This document shows, piece by piece, positions 44,601 to 54,634 of a stretch of DNA of 64,000 nt. The notes under the pieces were generated by a model. The model made no database searches, was not told where the DNA came from, and saw only the letters and a program-made list of their open reading frames with translations. How positions within the stretch are numbered: the stretch's first letter is position 1; the number at the start of each line of letters is the position of its first letter. A program made the translations under genes and the position numbers. Source of the DNA: Ischnura elegans (lineage: Eukaryota; Arthropoda; Insecta; Odonata; Coenagrionidae); contig NC_060253.1 of NCBI RefSeq assembly GCF_921293095.1, forward strand, positions 84,419,992-84,483,991. Direction: 5' to 3'.

Positions 44601-47600
44601 AAAGCGTCTGTCATGCCGTAAATGGTCCGTTAATGCTGCACCTACATTGATAGTTGACGTATCTCCTTAAGTTGAATCACCGGCTTCTGACGAAAAATAC
44701 AATCTAAAATTTCACTATCTACCCATTAATTTGACATAAAAATTTTCCAAGTCGATTACTCGACCAAGGTATATCGAATCCACATTTTATTTTATTCTAA
44801 ATTATTTAAAAAAAGTTTAAAAACTCATGATGACAAAGCTCGTAACCAAAAAGTTACATACGAAAGCATTTTTTCTTATAATATTGTCTTTAAAGTAGTT
44901 TTGTAAATTTCTTTAAAGAAAAAAAAAGTTTTTAAAAAAACTCCCAAATATTTTGTCCCATTATTCAGAAAGAGACGTCATGATTATTCCCACTGACTCC
45001 AAACTGTCTTGCCTGTACTGTATTAACATGTTTTGTATATTTTCGCAAGAAAACGATGATATAGAATGTGTTTAATGAAACACCTTCTTATCTATTTGAA
45101 ACCCATTTACACCGTTTCCTAAACATACTCATTCCATAATAGTGTGAAATTGCGAAATTTTTTCATGGGTTATCAAATACTCACTTGATTCTGTCGATAT
45201 GCTGTGGAATTTGTGGAAAATCGTTTGGTGAAGTGGTTGTGACTCCAATGCCCAAGCAATGAGGAAATTTAGTTAGTTTTTTCTCCAATTTTATTTCCAA
45301 TGTCTCGTTAATCTCGAGGGGACGATGAGTGAAGACGACTGCGTGACTGCTTTCCTCAACACTGCGTTAAAATGAGAAAAAAAACGGTAAAATTATGGAA
45401 TTTCACGTCAAATATTTTCAGCATTATGGGTATATAGTTGACATAAGGTAAACGAAGATCTCTCGAGGTGAGTTCAACAAGTAATGTGACTGTACTTTTT
45501 TTCACGGCCAATATTGGTTGAAAGATCTTCTTGTAGAACATTTTTTGGTATGATACGCGCTATACGGAGAGGTTAAATTGGGTTCTATAACCGAGGTGGG
45601 TTCCAATATGGTAGTTTCCTTCATCAAAGAAAACGAAAGGTATGGATTGCGATTCATTACCCACCATTAGTGTATTTATGATATACAAATTATTTGGTTT
45701 TAGAAATTCCAGTTTAGACGAAAGTTAATGGTCAATTTTCAACTCATTTGAAAAAGGCCAGATTGGCGACCATGCGATGCCACTCCACCAGGGACCTAGA
45801 TTCTATACGAGTGGCCATGAGTTTAATATCGTCTGAGATTACCAATGCATGCATGTGGCACAGAGCTCAAGGAAACATTTCTTAATAATCACCTATTAAA
45901 ATTGCCTTTGGTCGGAAAGTTTCCATCGTATGATAGGGTATTAATTATTTTTCTTTTTTAAGCCAAGCGCCTCCTGCTAGCAGAGTACTCTGCTACCTGC
46001 TAACAGCCTGCATCGTGGCGGCGCTCATAGCCTCGCACCAAGGTGGCCTCAAACGGCGGCAGCCGGAACCAGAATTACGTCACACGGGCTTTTCCCAGCA
46101 TTCATACTTAGTTTCATAATCTGCTGCTGGGGTATGGAGGCTTTAGATATTACTTTTTTCAACGTGTATTTAACGAATAATATTTCCTCCGCCCATATTC
46201 TTCCTTGCTTGGAAAAATCCGTGAAAAATAACAGAACGATGTGAGCTTGACAAACTTGTCGTCCTTATGTTGTAGCTCCTTCTTCCGCTTTCGCAGCGCC
46301 TAACCATCGTAAAGTTACAAAGTTAGGAACTACGTGAACTAATGTCCGGACATGCATTCACAGAACCAGTTCTGGTAACTATCGTTAAGACGATCGTAGG
46401 GACATTCGTAATCTGAACGAGGCAAAACATGATGAAAGTTATCGATGGAGTGCGACCTTGGCTCCAACGTCGACTAGTAGAAAAGGTACTATTGAGGCAT
46501 ACAGACAAGGAGGTTGTAAATACACTGGAGCCGTTGTACTGGAGTATTAAGCGTGGTCTGATTGCCGCCATCTTGTTTTGACAATTGTCGGACTTTAGTC
46601 TCCAATAGTGTACGTATATAATCAAGTATTCTATTCCTTATATCGCCTCTGATTTATAAAATGAAAATGCAACAATTTCTTCTTGATTGTCGTCGGAGTT
46701 TTCAGATTGTTTGTTATACTACTGTGTATATTAAGCTGTCCATATAGTTATGTCGTGGTGATAATATATCGTCGTGAACATGCTTTAGTACTATTATTGC
46801 GACCGGTCCGCTATCGTAAGATTTCCATTAGCTGTAATCTTATTAATTACCAGTAGAAGTGCAGGGGAATGTATGTTATACACTTTAAAATGTTATTTTT
46901 CGCTAAATTATTTGCACAGCGGAACCGTGGTGATTGACAATAATTTTTCCTTGGGAAAAGATATTCGAGACATATTTTCACGAAGCCTTCCCGTAATGAT
47001 ATAGAAAAAAGGTTTACTGTGTTCGTTTGCGATAGTTTATTTTAACGTAACAATGATCATGACCGAATGTTTCACCAAATAGTTAACATTTACTCTATTT
47101 CGTCAATTTCTCGGTCAAAGTAGGCGTGGCTATCCTACCCAAGCACCCCCATTCCTGTCACTCTGCGGTCAACACTCGGAACCAGTGGTGCCCCCTCCAG
47201 TATATTTAGTACCTCCTTGCATACAGGCCCTTCCTTCATGATGGCGTCAAGCCGCAACACTCAGTGGAGATTACTTTGAGAAATAGTGTTTTGCAGCTGA
47301 AAGATTGAAAAATAACATGGTGTACTTGAATGCTGAACAAATCAACTCCTGTTTCAGAAAAAAATCTGTTGCATTAATTATTAAACTTCCCTCGTACACT
47401 CTAATATAAGGATTGGTTGAGGCATCCAGTTTTAATTGAATAAGTGATAGTTGGATACAATATCAACTGCAACAGACGCGGCAGCCTAAGAGTTTGGGTA
47501 TACTATCCAATTAAATTTTAGGCTCGCAACTTGGCTGTAGTGCTAAAGTGTTTTCATATTTCGTTGGGATCGATGGGGGGGGGGGGGGGGGGTCCAGACC

Positions 47601-50541
47601 CTCCGGATTGGACCGCTACGCCACTGGTAATTAATTATAATTGGAAATAACTGGCTGTTTATAATAATATCCGCTGAAATATTACCCTTTCATTTAACGC
47701 TACGGCAACAATTCGCAAACCTGCGGCATCCAATATAATGGGCCTAAGACCCAACAACGCTGGTAGTGGGTTCTGGAGATTTCTTTGCCACAGCCGTCAC
47801 AGCCATCTCTTACGCAACTATTTAAAATGGCTCCCTCGCCTACTTAATGGACGGCTCCGCGGCAACCATAAAAAATTATTGTGGGAGCAAACTCTTGGTA
47901 ACGACATCCAATCTTTTCTCTCAGTGTATATTCATTTCAATCGAAAATGAAAAGGAGACTTCGTTGATTTCCACTGATTTATTTCGTCTGTACGACATGT
48001 TTCGAACCATAGTGGTCATTATCAAATACCTACCTCAATGGTTCGAAACATGTAGTACAGACGAAATAAATCAGTGGAAATCAACGAAGTCTCCTTTTCA
48101 TTTTCGAGTACAGTGGAGCCCCGCTAATCCGAAATAATTGGCACCGGACCCATTTCGGATTAGCGAATATTTCGGATTAAGCGGACTGTTATTAATTTAA
48201 CGATAAATTATTAAATACAACGTGCAACTACATAAATTAATCGCCGAAACGCCGTTTCACGTCCATACGGTATGAAAAACAACCAACTTCATTATGTACG
48301 CCGTACGGCAACGCTCTGCACGGCTACCGCTTGAGTTCGTAGTTGCAAAGAAATCCGATAGGTAGCAGCACAATCTACGTTGTAGAAGTTTTGTTTTTTC
48401 CTGATTTTGATTTCGGATTAAGCGGATTTTCGGATTACCGGATTTCGGATTAGCGGGGCTCCACTGTATTAACTTCCACATTGTTGACCCTAATACAATT
48501 GAACGAATTCATTTCAATCATTATTTTCACAATAGTTTTTCAATTTTAATTCTCCACTAAGATATGAATTTTTACTTCCAATGATTTGATATAAAAGTAT
48601 CAGTCGTATTCCAGAACCTAAATCGATGGTATCTCGTGATGGCATTCACATGTTACTACTGAATTCCCTCTCACTCACAAGAATTTGGAAAAATCATCTT
48701 ACTTGATCTTGCGTGCCTGAAGACCATTGTTCAAGATGGCAACGTTACTGCCGCACTTGTCGTGGAAAAATAAATCCCTCTTCTTAATACTGCGATACCC
48801 CTGGGAAACAGACGATGAAAGACCTTGAGGAAAAGAAATGTTATTAGCGTATGCAAAGCAATGAAAAAAGCAGAAAGTAAAAATTTGCGCTCTGTTAATA
48901 GTAATATATAAACGGGTTTATTGGTGCGACATTGAGACTGAGATCTTTTTTCTTCTATTTAACTCATTTTCATTGAAATGATACTAAATTCATACAGCTA
49001 TTATCATATTCTATTGAAATGATAAAGGAAAAGTTTTCAATGCAGTCACAATTGGAAAAGGTAAACAGCATCATAGAGCTTGGTGGTACAGAAAATTATT
49101 AACATGCAGAATACGTCAATACGCTTATATAGCACGGAACAATAATATAATGTGTCAAAACCTTTATTGGAAAAACCTTTGGATTTTGTAGAGCGCGTTT
49201 GTGGTACTCTCTGCAAGAAAAACGCGAACCCAAGATAGGGGGCGCGAAAAACTTGAAAAACCCACCAAGAAAGAGCTAGTGTGTTTCTGGCTGTATACAA
49301 AATTGAATGGATGAACCCAGTGCGTGGAAACAGAGACAAAAAAATAAAGTTGGTACTTGGGGAATCCGACATTGCTATTGTAGTATTTTGATTATCCCGC
49401 TGTTAAGGTAAGAGAAGTGTTCTATGACATACGCTTTTGAAGGAATTCAGTGAGGGGGGGAATCTACTCAGCGGTCTTTTCATATTATTTCAAATCAATA
49501 TTCATAACAAGATTATGGCAAACGCGGGATGCGGTAACTATCAGTGATTTGTTGAATCTGGCTTCTCGGTGTTGAGGTATTACTACTTCATTGTCTTTCT
49601 TCCCTGTACCCAGCTAGGTACTAACCCATTATAACCTAGTGTTGCTTCCAAGCAACATCAAAAATTTATTAATTTCCAGCTCTATTTAGGAAATATCTAA
49701 ACCAAGGATTACTTTTTGGTGTAATTTGTAATGACGAAATACTTAGCTGCCACAAAAATTATGGTTGAGTGCAAAATTTTGAATTTTTCAAAATGAAAAA
49801 TCTTGAAATTCGATTTCTCCCAGGAGCAGCTCTGGGTTAGAAAGGGTTAAAATGTCCCGTTTAGATGCGCTGGCGTATCAGTATGTAGATTTTGATAGAA
49901 AATAGAGTATATGAAACAGATGTCTCGAAAAAAGTTCTTTCTAGTTGAGAAAGGCTATGGAAACAGAACTTAAAGAGAGAACAATAACGAGTTATTAATT
50001 AAACTCGTTTTTTTAATCTTTCTTTTACGTTAAACTCATGAAAGTCATTTACTTCAAATAAGATTATGGATTTAATTATCTGATGATAGAGCTTCTGATG
50101 TATCATTGTCATAGTATCATATATATTGCGACATTATAATTAAATAGTTAAAAAAAACTAAAGATATTTTTTACATATTTAAAAAGGATACTTACTAAAT
50201 AAAATCGTTCTTTTAATATATTTCCTTAAAATTTTTGTTACTTTACCTGATAACACTCCACGAATCTGAAGAATCTTCTTGCCCCTGCATTCAGTCACGT
50301 CCTGCGATAGTTTCAGTGTCAAATTATGGTTTCCATCCGAATCGGAGTCTCCTTTGTTGACGGAGAAGCTGGTCACCCAGTCTCCTGTGCTGTTCCTATG
50401 GCTACCTATAAACAAGCTGACTGCACTCGGTGACTCCTTGTCAACCTCGCATTCATCATCTGCACCGTGAATGAACAAAAGCAAATAAGACAGGCACGTG
50501 ACCGAGATAGCGAGTTTATTGGTTGTCATGACGAATATCAT
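35643..50541 (-). CDS. Gene B: secreted single-NHR (Neuralized-homology-repeat) protein
   Basis: Exons in transcript order: 50541-50247, 48823-48703, 45361-45185, 43822-43732, 35804-35643. Donors are GTAAAG, GTAAGA, GTGAGT and GTAAGA; phases 1, 2, 2 and 0. The product has 281 residues. I start at the first ATG after the predicted cap site (MIFVMTTNKLAISV). The signal peptide ends LLLFIHGA. Next come about 72 unrecognised residues with cysteines in DDEC and TECRG and a GDWVTSF motif. The NHR domain follows: LFFHDKCGSNVAILNNGLQA, VVFTHRPLEINETLEIKLEK, IGVTTTSPNDFPQIP, SWAWYI, then VGDRAAVKRTNTGALHFYYN and GVDQGP, ending VYGVVELYG. Cysteines in DKCG and FPHCLG are shared with C but absent from A. 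Sequons are NST, NLT, NET and NKS. Intron 4 is 7.9 kb and filled with insertions. No break is seen. Ligand and tissue are unknown. Confidence 0.88.
35925..36575 (+). mobile_element. CR1/L2-like LINE 3' fragment (gene B intron 4)
   Basis: VKYLGVAITSNLMWGTLISN, LKKLGFVKRIVGRF, FVRPHHEYAASVWDPVPKDL, VRFAKNATGSVTQMLSELGW and EPLKTRKLCARLRLLEQLR follow the reverse transcriptase C-terminus. Only a few stops interrupt it. The 3' end CACCCCCTGCCACACGCC...AGGTGGCTTGCTGAG matches the family at 17550-18410. Confidence 0.8.
36585..36780 (+). mobile_element. mariner 5'-end remnant (gene B intron 4)
   Basis: GAGTAATGTAACAATTTTTT, CAGCCAATTTTGGTTGAA and CTATACGGAGCTGTTTGCTG match the left end at 45456-45590. 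Copies of the matching right end lie at 39745-39905 and 47225-47399. The transposase body was not found here. Confidence 0.5.
38277..38720. mobile_element. piggyBac-type MITE (gene B intron 4)
   Basis: TTAA lies at both edges (38273-38276 and 38721-38724). Inside it, CCCCTCAACGCCG is inverted as CGCCGCGCTTGAGGGG. TTAA target sites with C-run/G-run ends are characteristic of piggyBac. The element is 444 bp with no transposase. Confidence 0.8.
39573..39626 (-). pseudogene. Duplicated start of gene B exon 5 (decoy terminal exon)
   Basis: TTTAG followed by GTTGGCGATCGAGCTG repeats the gene B intron 4 acceptor and first five codons. In phase it reads VGDRAANFLPVECCRPV and stops. The preceding duplicated intron sequence (39626-39740) matches 35804-35920 closely. 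In the transcript this acceptor comes before the true exon 5, so it could act as an alternative terminal exon that would remove the last third of the NHR domain. Confidence 0.65.
39626..39740 (-). repeat. Duplicated end of gene B intron 4
   Basis: ATATCTGAATGCAAGG, TCTTTGATGTACGACG and TTCAATGAGTTCGTCCAA are shared with 35804-35920 with only a few differences, so the copy is recent. Confidence 0.85.
39745..39905 (+). mobile_element. mariner 3'-end remnant (gene B intron 4)
   Basis: GGCGTCAAGCC, AAAAATAGT(A/G)TT, TTTCAGAAAAAAATGTGTTG and TTATTGAACTCCCCTCG form the end of a mariner family and match 47225-47399. Confidence 0.65.
40225..40366. repeat. Inverted repeat inside the left end
   Basis: TTTCCTCTGCATTCATACAT...ATGTAAAAGTGGTA is mirrored by TACCATTTTTACAT...ATGTATGAATACAGAGGAAA, with about 60 bp between. 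Confidence 0.75.
41415..41474. repeat. Near-perfect 60-bp palindrome (gene B intron 4)
   Basis: Arms of 29 bases (outer TTGGATACAAC, inner GGCTCAATGTGGTC) are complementary with one mismatch around an AA loop. Confidence 0.9.
43191..43452 (+). repeat. 132-bp tandem duplication
   Basis: GGGTATTCAGATTT(T/C)CAATTTGTAATACGC begins at 43191 and again at 43323, and the following 130 bases match with very few changes. It sits at the right end of the candidate transposon at 40141-43513. Confidence 0.9.
44030..44520 (+). mobile_element. LINE 3' fragment with GATGATGAT tail (gene B intron 3)
   Basis: ALELKLRKRVVKCYVWSVLG, FEMWVWRKMEVIGWTDRVRN, INQRKGNWLGHLMRGNGIL and RRRGRRGLKFIDNIKIG correspond to the C-terminus of RTE-like reverse transcriptases (EMWC.R...I.W.DRV.N...GHI.R...GRP). 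It ends in a short GATGAT run. One stop and a length change interrupt it. Confidence 0.7.
45456..47399 (+). mobile_element. mariner remnant split by another repeat (gene B intron 2)
   Basis: CGAGGTGAGTTCAACAAGTA at the left and AATTATTAAACTTCCCTCG at the right are inverted termini of the family seen at 36585 and 39745. The repeat at 45602-46110 sits inside. Without it the element would be about 1.4 kb, a normal mariner length, but I did not recognise transposase in the interior, so the pairing of the two ends is inferred. Confidence 0.45.
45602..46110 (-). repeat. Interspersed repeat, copy 2
   Basis: Reverse-orientation match to 4474-4970. An extra direct repeat around AGCAGAGTACTCTGCTA distinguishes it. 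The family is unknown. Confidence 0.7.
47941..48107 (-). repeat. Penelope-type terminal hairpin (gene B intron 2)
   Basis: Arms of about 70 bp (outer TCGAAAATGAAAAGGAGACT, inner CATGTTTCGAACCAT) are nearly identical in inverted orientation. On the minus strand GATAATGACC...GGTTCGAAACATGTCGTAC parallels the 3' end of the Penelope-like fossil at 12664-12703. Only terminal sequence remains. Confidence 0.7.
48111..48466. mobile_element. pogo/Tigger-like MITE (gene B intron 2)
   Basis: TA-flanked ends CAGTGGAGCCCCGCTAATCC and GGATTAGCGGGGCTCCACTG are exact inverted repeats, and TTTCGGATTA words repeat inside both. It is 356 bp, non-coding, and abuts the Penelope-type hairpin. Confidence 0.88.
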
Positions 50542-50595
50542 TATGATAGACGCAAGCACTCTTGTAGTGGCTTCAAGACCTAAAATGATTGCTAG

Positions 50596-50632
50596 AACTG
50601 TGGGTCACCAACGAACGAGTATCGCTTATATA
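50596..50632 (-). promoter_or_regulatory. Core promoter of gene B
   Basis: TATATAAG (50632-50625) lies 33 bases before the A of a CACAGTT initiator (A at 50599), an arthropod TATA-Inr spacing. The leader to the ATG is about 58 bases. Gene C has the same arrangement, and about 200 bp upstream is also conserved between the two. Confidence 0.7.
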
Positions 50633-50924
50633 CACTTAAAGGTCATGGATTTATCAAAATAGCGATAGGAGACGTACTGCTCAGTGTCACTCTCTATTGA
50701 CCCTAGAGAATTATTGTGACAGACCTTTACTTCGAGAAGAGATATATTAAATACGGAGGAAATAAATATTTTAAAAAGTGACCTTACTGGTAATTCCTCT
50801 ATCAACATTCTCTTATCACGTTGTAAGGACTAAATATGGCCGTGGCACTACGATCTTGGAAAGTAATTCTCCTCAAGTTTTGTCTCTTGGCTATCATCTT
50901 TCTTCTTCTTCTTCTTCCTTGGCG

Positions 50925-52064
50925 CTACAGCTTTTTGTCAGCTTTGGCCTTCAATACAATCTTCCTCCATTCCTCTCTCTTAATGGCCTTATTTCTCCAT
51001 CCTCTTATCCCCAAAGTAGCCAGGTCTGCTTCCACTCCATCTTGCCATTTTAGGCGTGGACGTCCTCTTCTTTTTACGCTGAATAATTTTCCCTCCCAAA
51101 CTCTTTTGGCCACTCTCTCCTCTGACATTCTTATCAAATGTCCCATCCATCTGAGTCTCTGTGACTTGACAAATCTCACAATGTCTTGGCCCTCTATGAG
51201 GTCGTCAAGTTCTTCATTCCATCGTCTTCGAAAAACTCCATTTTCTTGTATGGGTCCATAAATTTTCCTTAGGATCCTTCTCTCGAAACGTCTAAGTGCG
51301 TGCGCCTCTGCTGTTGATAACGTCCAGCATTCACATCCATTAGTGACAACAGGTCTTATTAAAGTTTTATATATTTTATATTTAGTATTTCTTCTTATCA
51401 GCCTACTTTTCAGCAATTTATGATTTGCGAAGTACGCTCTGTTACCAACGGTGATTCTGTCTTTTATGCAAGCACTTATTGAGTTATCCGATGTCACCAA
51501 TGCCCCAAGATATTTAAAGGATGAGACACCCTCAAATTTATCTCCGTCGATATCTAATGTCTGAGGTCGTCTGCGATCTTCAGATGTGGACATACACATG
51601 TATTTTGTTTTGCCACAGTTAACTTTCAGTCCAATTCTTCCTGCGCTTTCCTTAAGTGAGCCAAATATTTCTTTCAACTTCCTTGCAGATCTGGCTACAA
51701 TGACTATATCATCTGCATACGCCAGTATTTGACTGCTCCGATAGAATATTGTTCCACCAGTGTCAACTCCCCTTACTGCCAAGTGCAAGGCCAATATGAA
51801 CAATGTTGCAGACAAACCATTTCCTTGCTTTACTCCCATATTAAATGGAAAAGCACTACCCATTTTATTGCCGACTTTGACCTTAGCTATGGTGTCCTGC
51901 ATTGTCATTCTTACCAGTCTGATTAACTTTTTAGGCAAGCCTAATTCGTTTAGTGCTGCATACAGTGTGCTTCTCTTCACACTATCAAGCGCTTGCTTAA
52001 AATCTACAAACAGTAAGTGTAAATCTTGGTTGTGCTCGAAGTGCTTCTCCATTATTTGACGCAA
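50925..52064 (-). CDS. LINE reverse transcriptase catalytic part and C-terminus
   Basis: 379 codons in the same frame as the previous entry. VDFKQALDSV (about 20-29) is motif A, GVKQGNGLSATLF motif B and AYADDIVIVA (115-124) the catalytic YADD box. The C-terminal part reads GCECWTLSTAEAHALRRFER, RWMGHLIRMSEERVAKRVWE and KRRGRPRLKW, typical of RTE-like proteins. No break is seen in this part, so the insertion is young. Confidence 0.88.
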   Translation of the reverse strand: MRQIMEKHFEHNQDLHLLFVDFKQALDSVKRSTLYAALNELGLPKKLIRLVRMTMQDTIAKVKVGNKMGSAFPFNMGVKQGNGLSATLFILALHLAVRGVDTGGTIFYRSSQILAYADDIVIVARSARKLKEIFGSLKESAGRIGLKVNCGKTKYMCMSTSEDRRRPQTLDIDGDKFEGVSSFKYLGALVTSDNSISACIKDRITVGNRAYFANHKLLKSRLIRRNTKYKIYKTLIRPVVTNGCECWTLSTAEAHALRRFERRILRKIYGPIQENGVFRRRWNEELDDLIEGQDIVRFVKSQRLRWMGHLIRMSEERVAKRVWEGKLFSVKRRGRPRLKWQDGVEADLATLGIRGWRNKAIKREEWRKIVLKAKADKKL

Positions 52065-52109
52065 AGTAAATATTTGGTCTGTTGTGCCCCTATCTCGTCG
52101 AAATCCACC

Positions 52110-53351
52110 CTAATATTCGGTAATGATGCTTTCAGCTCTTTTGCTAACTCTCATTTGTATAATTCCTGAGAGCACTTTATATGCAATGCTCAACAGCGTA
52201 ATTCCTCTGTAATTGTTGCAGAGCGTTTTGTCGCCTTTCTTGTGTATGGGACATATAATGTCAGTTCTCCATTTTACAGGCACTATTTCCTGTCTCCAAA
52301 GGTCTCTGATCAATCCATGCATGCATCTCATGAGTGTATATCCGCCTTTCTTAATAAGTTCTGGGGCTATTTCATCTTCACCAGGTGACCGATTATTTTT
52401 TAATTTCCCGACAACCGCTTCCACTTCCTCCATCGTAGGCTTTTCGATAGCGTCCTCACCGTTGCCCTCTTGATATTCATGCGCCTCGCTCTCTTCCTCA
52501 AACCCTTCATCATTCAACAGGTCGCAGAAATGTTCTGTCCATCTCTCTACTATTTTGTCATCATCTCCCAGTATCTTTCCCTCCTTGTCTCTATACATGC
52601 TCAATTGCGTGGTGTACCCCTCTTTTGTCATTCTTTTGACAGCTTTGTAAAATTTTCTTACTTCACTTGTTTGATCACTTAATTCTTCTATTTCTTGTAA
52701 TTGCTTTTGCATTGCTTCTGTTTTCTTTTTTCTGCACACCTTATTTGCTACCATTCTTAACCTTTTATATTCTCTTCTATGACCTCTTGTATCCCTAGCC
52801 ATCATTATTTCCCGAGCTTTGTTTTTGTTTCTAACGGCATCCATACATTCCGCATCAAACCAGTCGCTATTCCTTTCCTTCTTTCTTTCACCAATTTCTT
52901 CTTCTGCTATTTCCTTAATGATTGTTTCCAAATCATTCCATTTTTCATTGATATTCTTATCTGCCTGGTACTCAAAAAGTTTTCTCTCCATACCTCTTTG
53001 GTACTTCTCTAAGTTCTCTTGGATGTTCAGTTTTCCAACATTCCAATGTTTTCTGGTTGATTTGGATGTTACTTTGGTTTTTGCCAATTTTTGCTTATTG
53101 ATTGCCCTTACTAAGTAGTGATCACTGTCGCAGTTGGGACCCCTGCAGGCTCTGACATCAATAACTGATGATGAATGCCTTTTCTTAGTCAGCACGTGAT
53201 CTATTTGATTAACTATATTTGTACCTGGGACTTTCCAAGTCCCTAAGTGTATTCGTTTGTGAGGGAAACATGTACTTTTTATGATGAGGTTGTTTCTGGC
53301 TGCAAATTGCACAAGTATATCACCATTTTCACTACTTTCGAAGGCTATCAT
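52110..53351 (-). CDS. LINE endonuclease C-part and reverse transcriptase N-part
   Basis: 413 codons. Residues 1-85 are the end of an APE endonuclease: HKRIHLGTWK, NQIDHVL and the catalytic SDHYL at 76-80. A linker rich in K/R/E follows. From about 300 the reverse transcriptase begins: PGEDEIAPELIKKGG, IICPIHKKGD and NNYRGITLLS. A single TAG (52110-52112) interrupts the frame inside the motif EYQGGFRRDR, where Q is expected; the frame continues unchanged in the next entry. Confidence 0.85.
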   Translation of the reverse strand: MIAFESSENGDILVQFAARNNLIIKSTCFPHKRIHLGTWKVPGTNIVNQIDHVLTKKRHSSSVIDVRACRGPNCDSDHYLVRAINKQKLAKTKVTSKSTRKHWNVGKLNIQENLEKYQRGMERKLFEYQADKNINEKWNDLETIIKEIAEEEIGERKKERNSDWFDAECMDAVRNKNKAREIMMARDTRGHRREYKRLRMVANKVCRKKKTEAMQKQLQEIEELSDQTSEVRKFYKAVKRMTKEGYTTQLSMYRDKEGKILGDDDKIVERWTEHFCDLLNDEGFEEESEAHEYQEGNGEDAIEKPTMEEVEAVVGKLKNNRSPGEDEIAPELIKKGGYTLMRCMHGLIRDLWRQEIVPVKWRTDIICPIHKKGDKTLCNNYRGITLLSIAYKVLSGIIQMRVSKRAESIITEY

Positions 53352-53385
53352 CTTTAGTTGTACATTATATACTTCCCTAGTGTCT

Positions 53386-53840
53386 AGGCTTTGGACAGAA
53401 TCATCAAAACCCTCTTTCGGATTCTTTCTAACAATGTCACTACTGGAAAAATCTTCTCTAGCTGTCCATTCTCATTCTTCCGTCGGCCACCAAGTCTGTC
53501 TTCCATTTTCAAAACAACTGAACCACTCTCATGGTTCACTACCGGAACTTACACTTTACCTATCCCTTGCCAAAGATCCTGTTGCGGAACCTGTGCGATC
53601 CTCATCACCCAGTCACTTCCGAACAAGTATCTCAATCTTCCACTTCCTTCCACTACATCTCCCACCTGTACAACTAGTAATGTAATTTATATCCTTTTCT
53701 GCAATTCTTGCCCCGCCTTTCACATTAGTGTAACCACCACTTCACTCAACCTCCGGGTTAATGACTATCGAGCTTCTTGCAATCCAAATATAAACATGTC
53801 TATCGTGGGAAGTGAAATATTTTTATTTTTTTAAAGTTTG
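53386..53840 (+). mobile_element. Penelope-like element, GIY-YIG endonuclease fragment
   Basis: SCCGTCAILITQ-like and NVIYILFCNSCPAFHI followed by LNLRVNDYRASCNPN match the N-terminus of the GIY-YIG endonuclease of Penelope-like elements (usual NVIYLI.C..C...YIGET...L..R...HR). It directly abuts the 5' end of the RTE-like LINE. Short, broken fossil. Confidence 0.65.
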
Positions 53841-54600
53841 CACGTTGATTGACGAGGTATTTAAATGATACACAGTTATCCTCATTGTTTTAAAAGTTAT
53901 ATTTAAATTATAAATTAAAATTAACTATTTATTCTAATTAATTAAAAATTTTATAATTATTATTTATACAATTAATATATAAAAAATAAAAAAATTACAA
54001 CGTGATGCCTATTTTACTGAATGAACTCAATGTAATTATAGATACTCGGTGTTAACATTATGTGAGTTCTCATCTTCATTAGTAAATTCCATTACTCGTT
54101 TATCGCTATATCATTTCTTTATTTGCACATTCTTAAACTGATATTATAGTGATTATGGTAACTCAAGTAAGAAACAAACAGTTTCGACTCAAATCCCTCT
54201 AGATGTCTTGTAAAAACAGCACCTATTGTAGTTTTGTGTCTTGTAGTACTTTTAAGTCGATCATTTGACATGACTAATCCAAACAGTGGGTTGTTTTTAG
54301 TTTTGAGATCCAATATCCCATTCTTATTTTAATGTAATTTTTCGGCTTTTAACGTTGTAAAAAACATTTACACATCACCCACGTGAGGTAATGTGAGGCA
54401 AACAGAATTTCTGAATCAAACTACACCAAATCTATTCCATTCGATATGTTCATCACTCGACGAGCTTCAGTTGCATTTAAATTGCCTCTTGGAGCGAAAA
54501 ATCTTTCCTCACGGAAAATGCTTCCCTCGTCAAAACAATAGCCGCGTCTCGCCAACCTATCTCATGGGAAAACGGTTTCTTGGGAGGTTGGAGTCTACAG
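53841..54600. other. AT-rich DNA, nothing recognised
   Basis: Long A/T runs at 53900-54000. The frame at 54393-54605 (+) has no known motif. Confidence 0.35.
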
Positions 54601-54634
54601 CGTAGACTCAGGCCAGAAAGGAAAGGCTGAGGAG

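Larger units (their letters stand above)
34893..50895 (-). repeat. Segmental duplication unit B (partner: 55570-61575)
   Basis: Sequence outside the exons also matches the gene C unit. At the 3' side, AAAGCAATCAATAAAA and ATAAAATACAAATTCAAT (about 34925-35025) match 55610-55720. At the 5' side, ATGGCCGTGGCACTACGATC (50836 on) matches 61518 on. The B unit is about 16 kb and the C unit about 6 kb; nearly all the difference is intron insertions. Confidence 0.85.
50897..53385 (-). mobile_element. RTE-like LINE, 5'-truncated, nearly open
   Basis: An APE-type endonuclease remainder is followed by a reverse transcriptase on the minus strand. The element starts inside the endonuclease, keeps about 2.4 kb of frame, and ends just past the gene B promoter block, at the point where homology to the gene C unit stops. 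On the antisense strand several long frames (for example 52213-53118) are shadows. Confidence 0.85.

Noticed and set aside
46323-46625. 100-codon minus-strand frame
   Set aside because: No motif, lies inside a probable transposon remnant, and has no matching exon in the gene C unit.
50778-51261. Plus-strand frames of 91 and 141 codons next to the gene B promoter
   Set aside because: They run antisense to the LINE C-terminus and use the TTCTTCTTC run; no independent motif.
52213-53118. Plus-strand frames of 70-99 codons
   Set aside because: Antisense shadows of the LINE endonuclease and reverse transcriptase.
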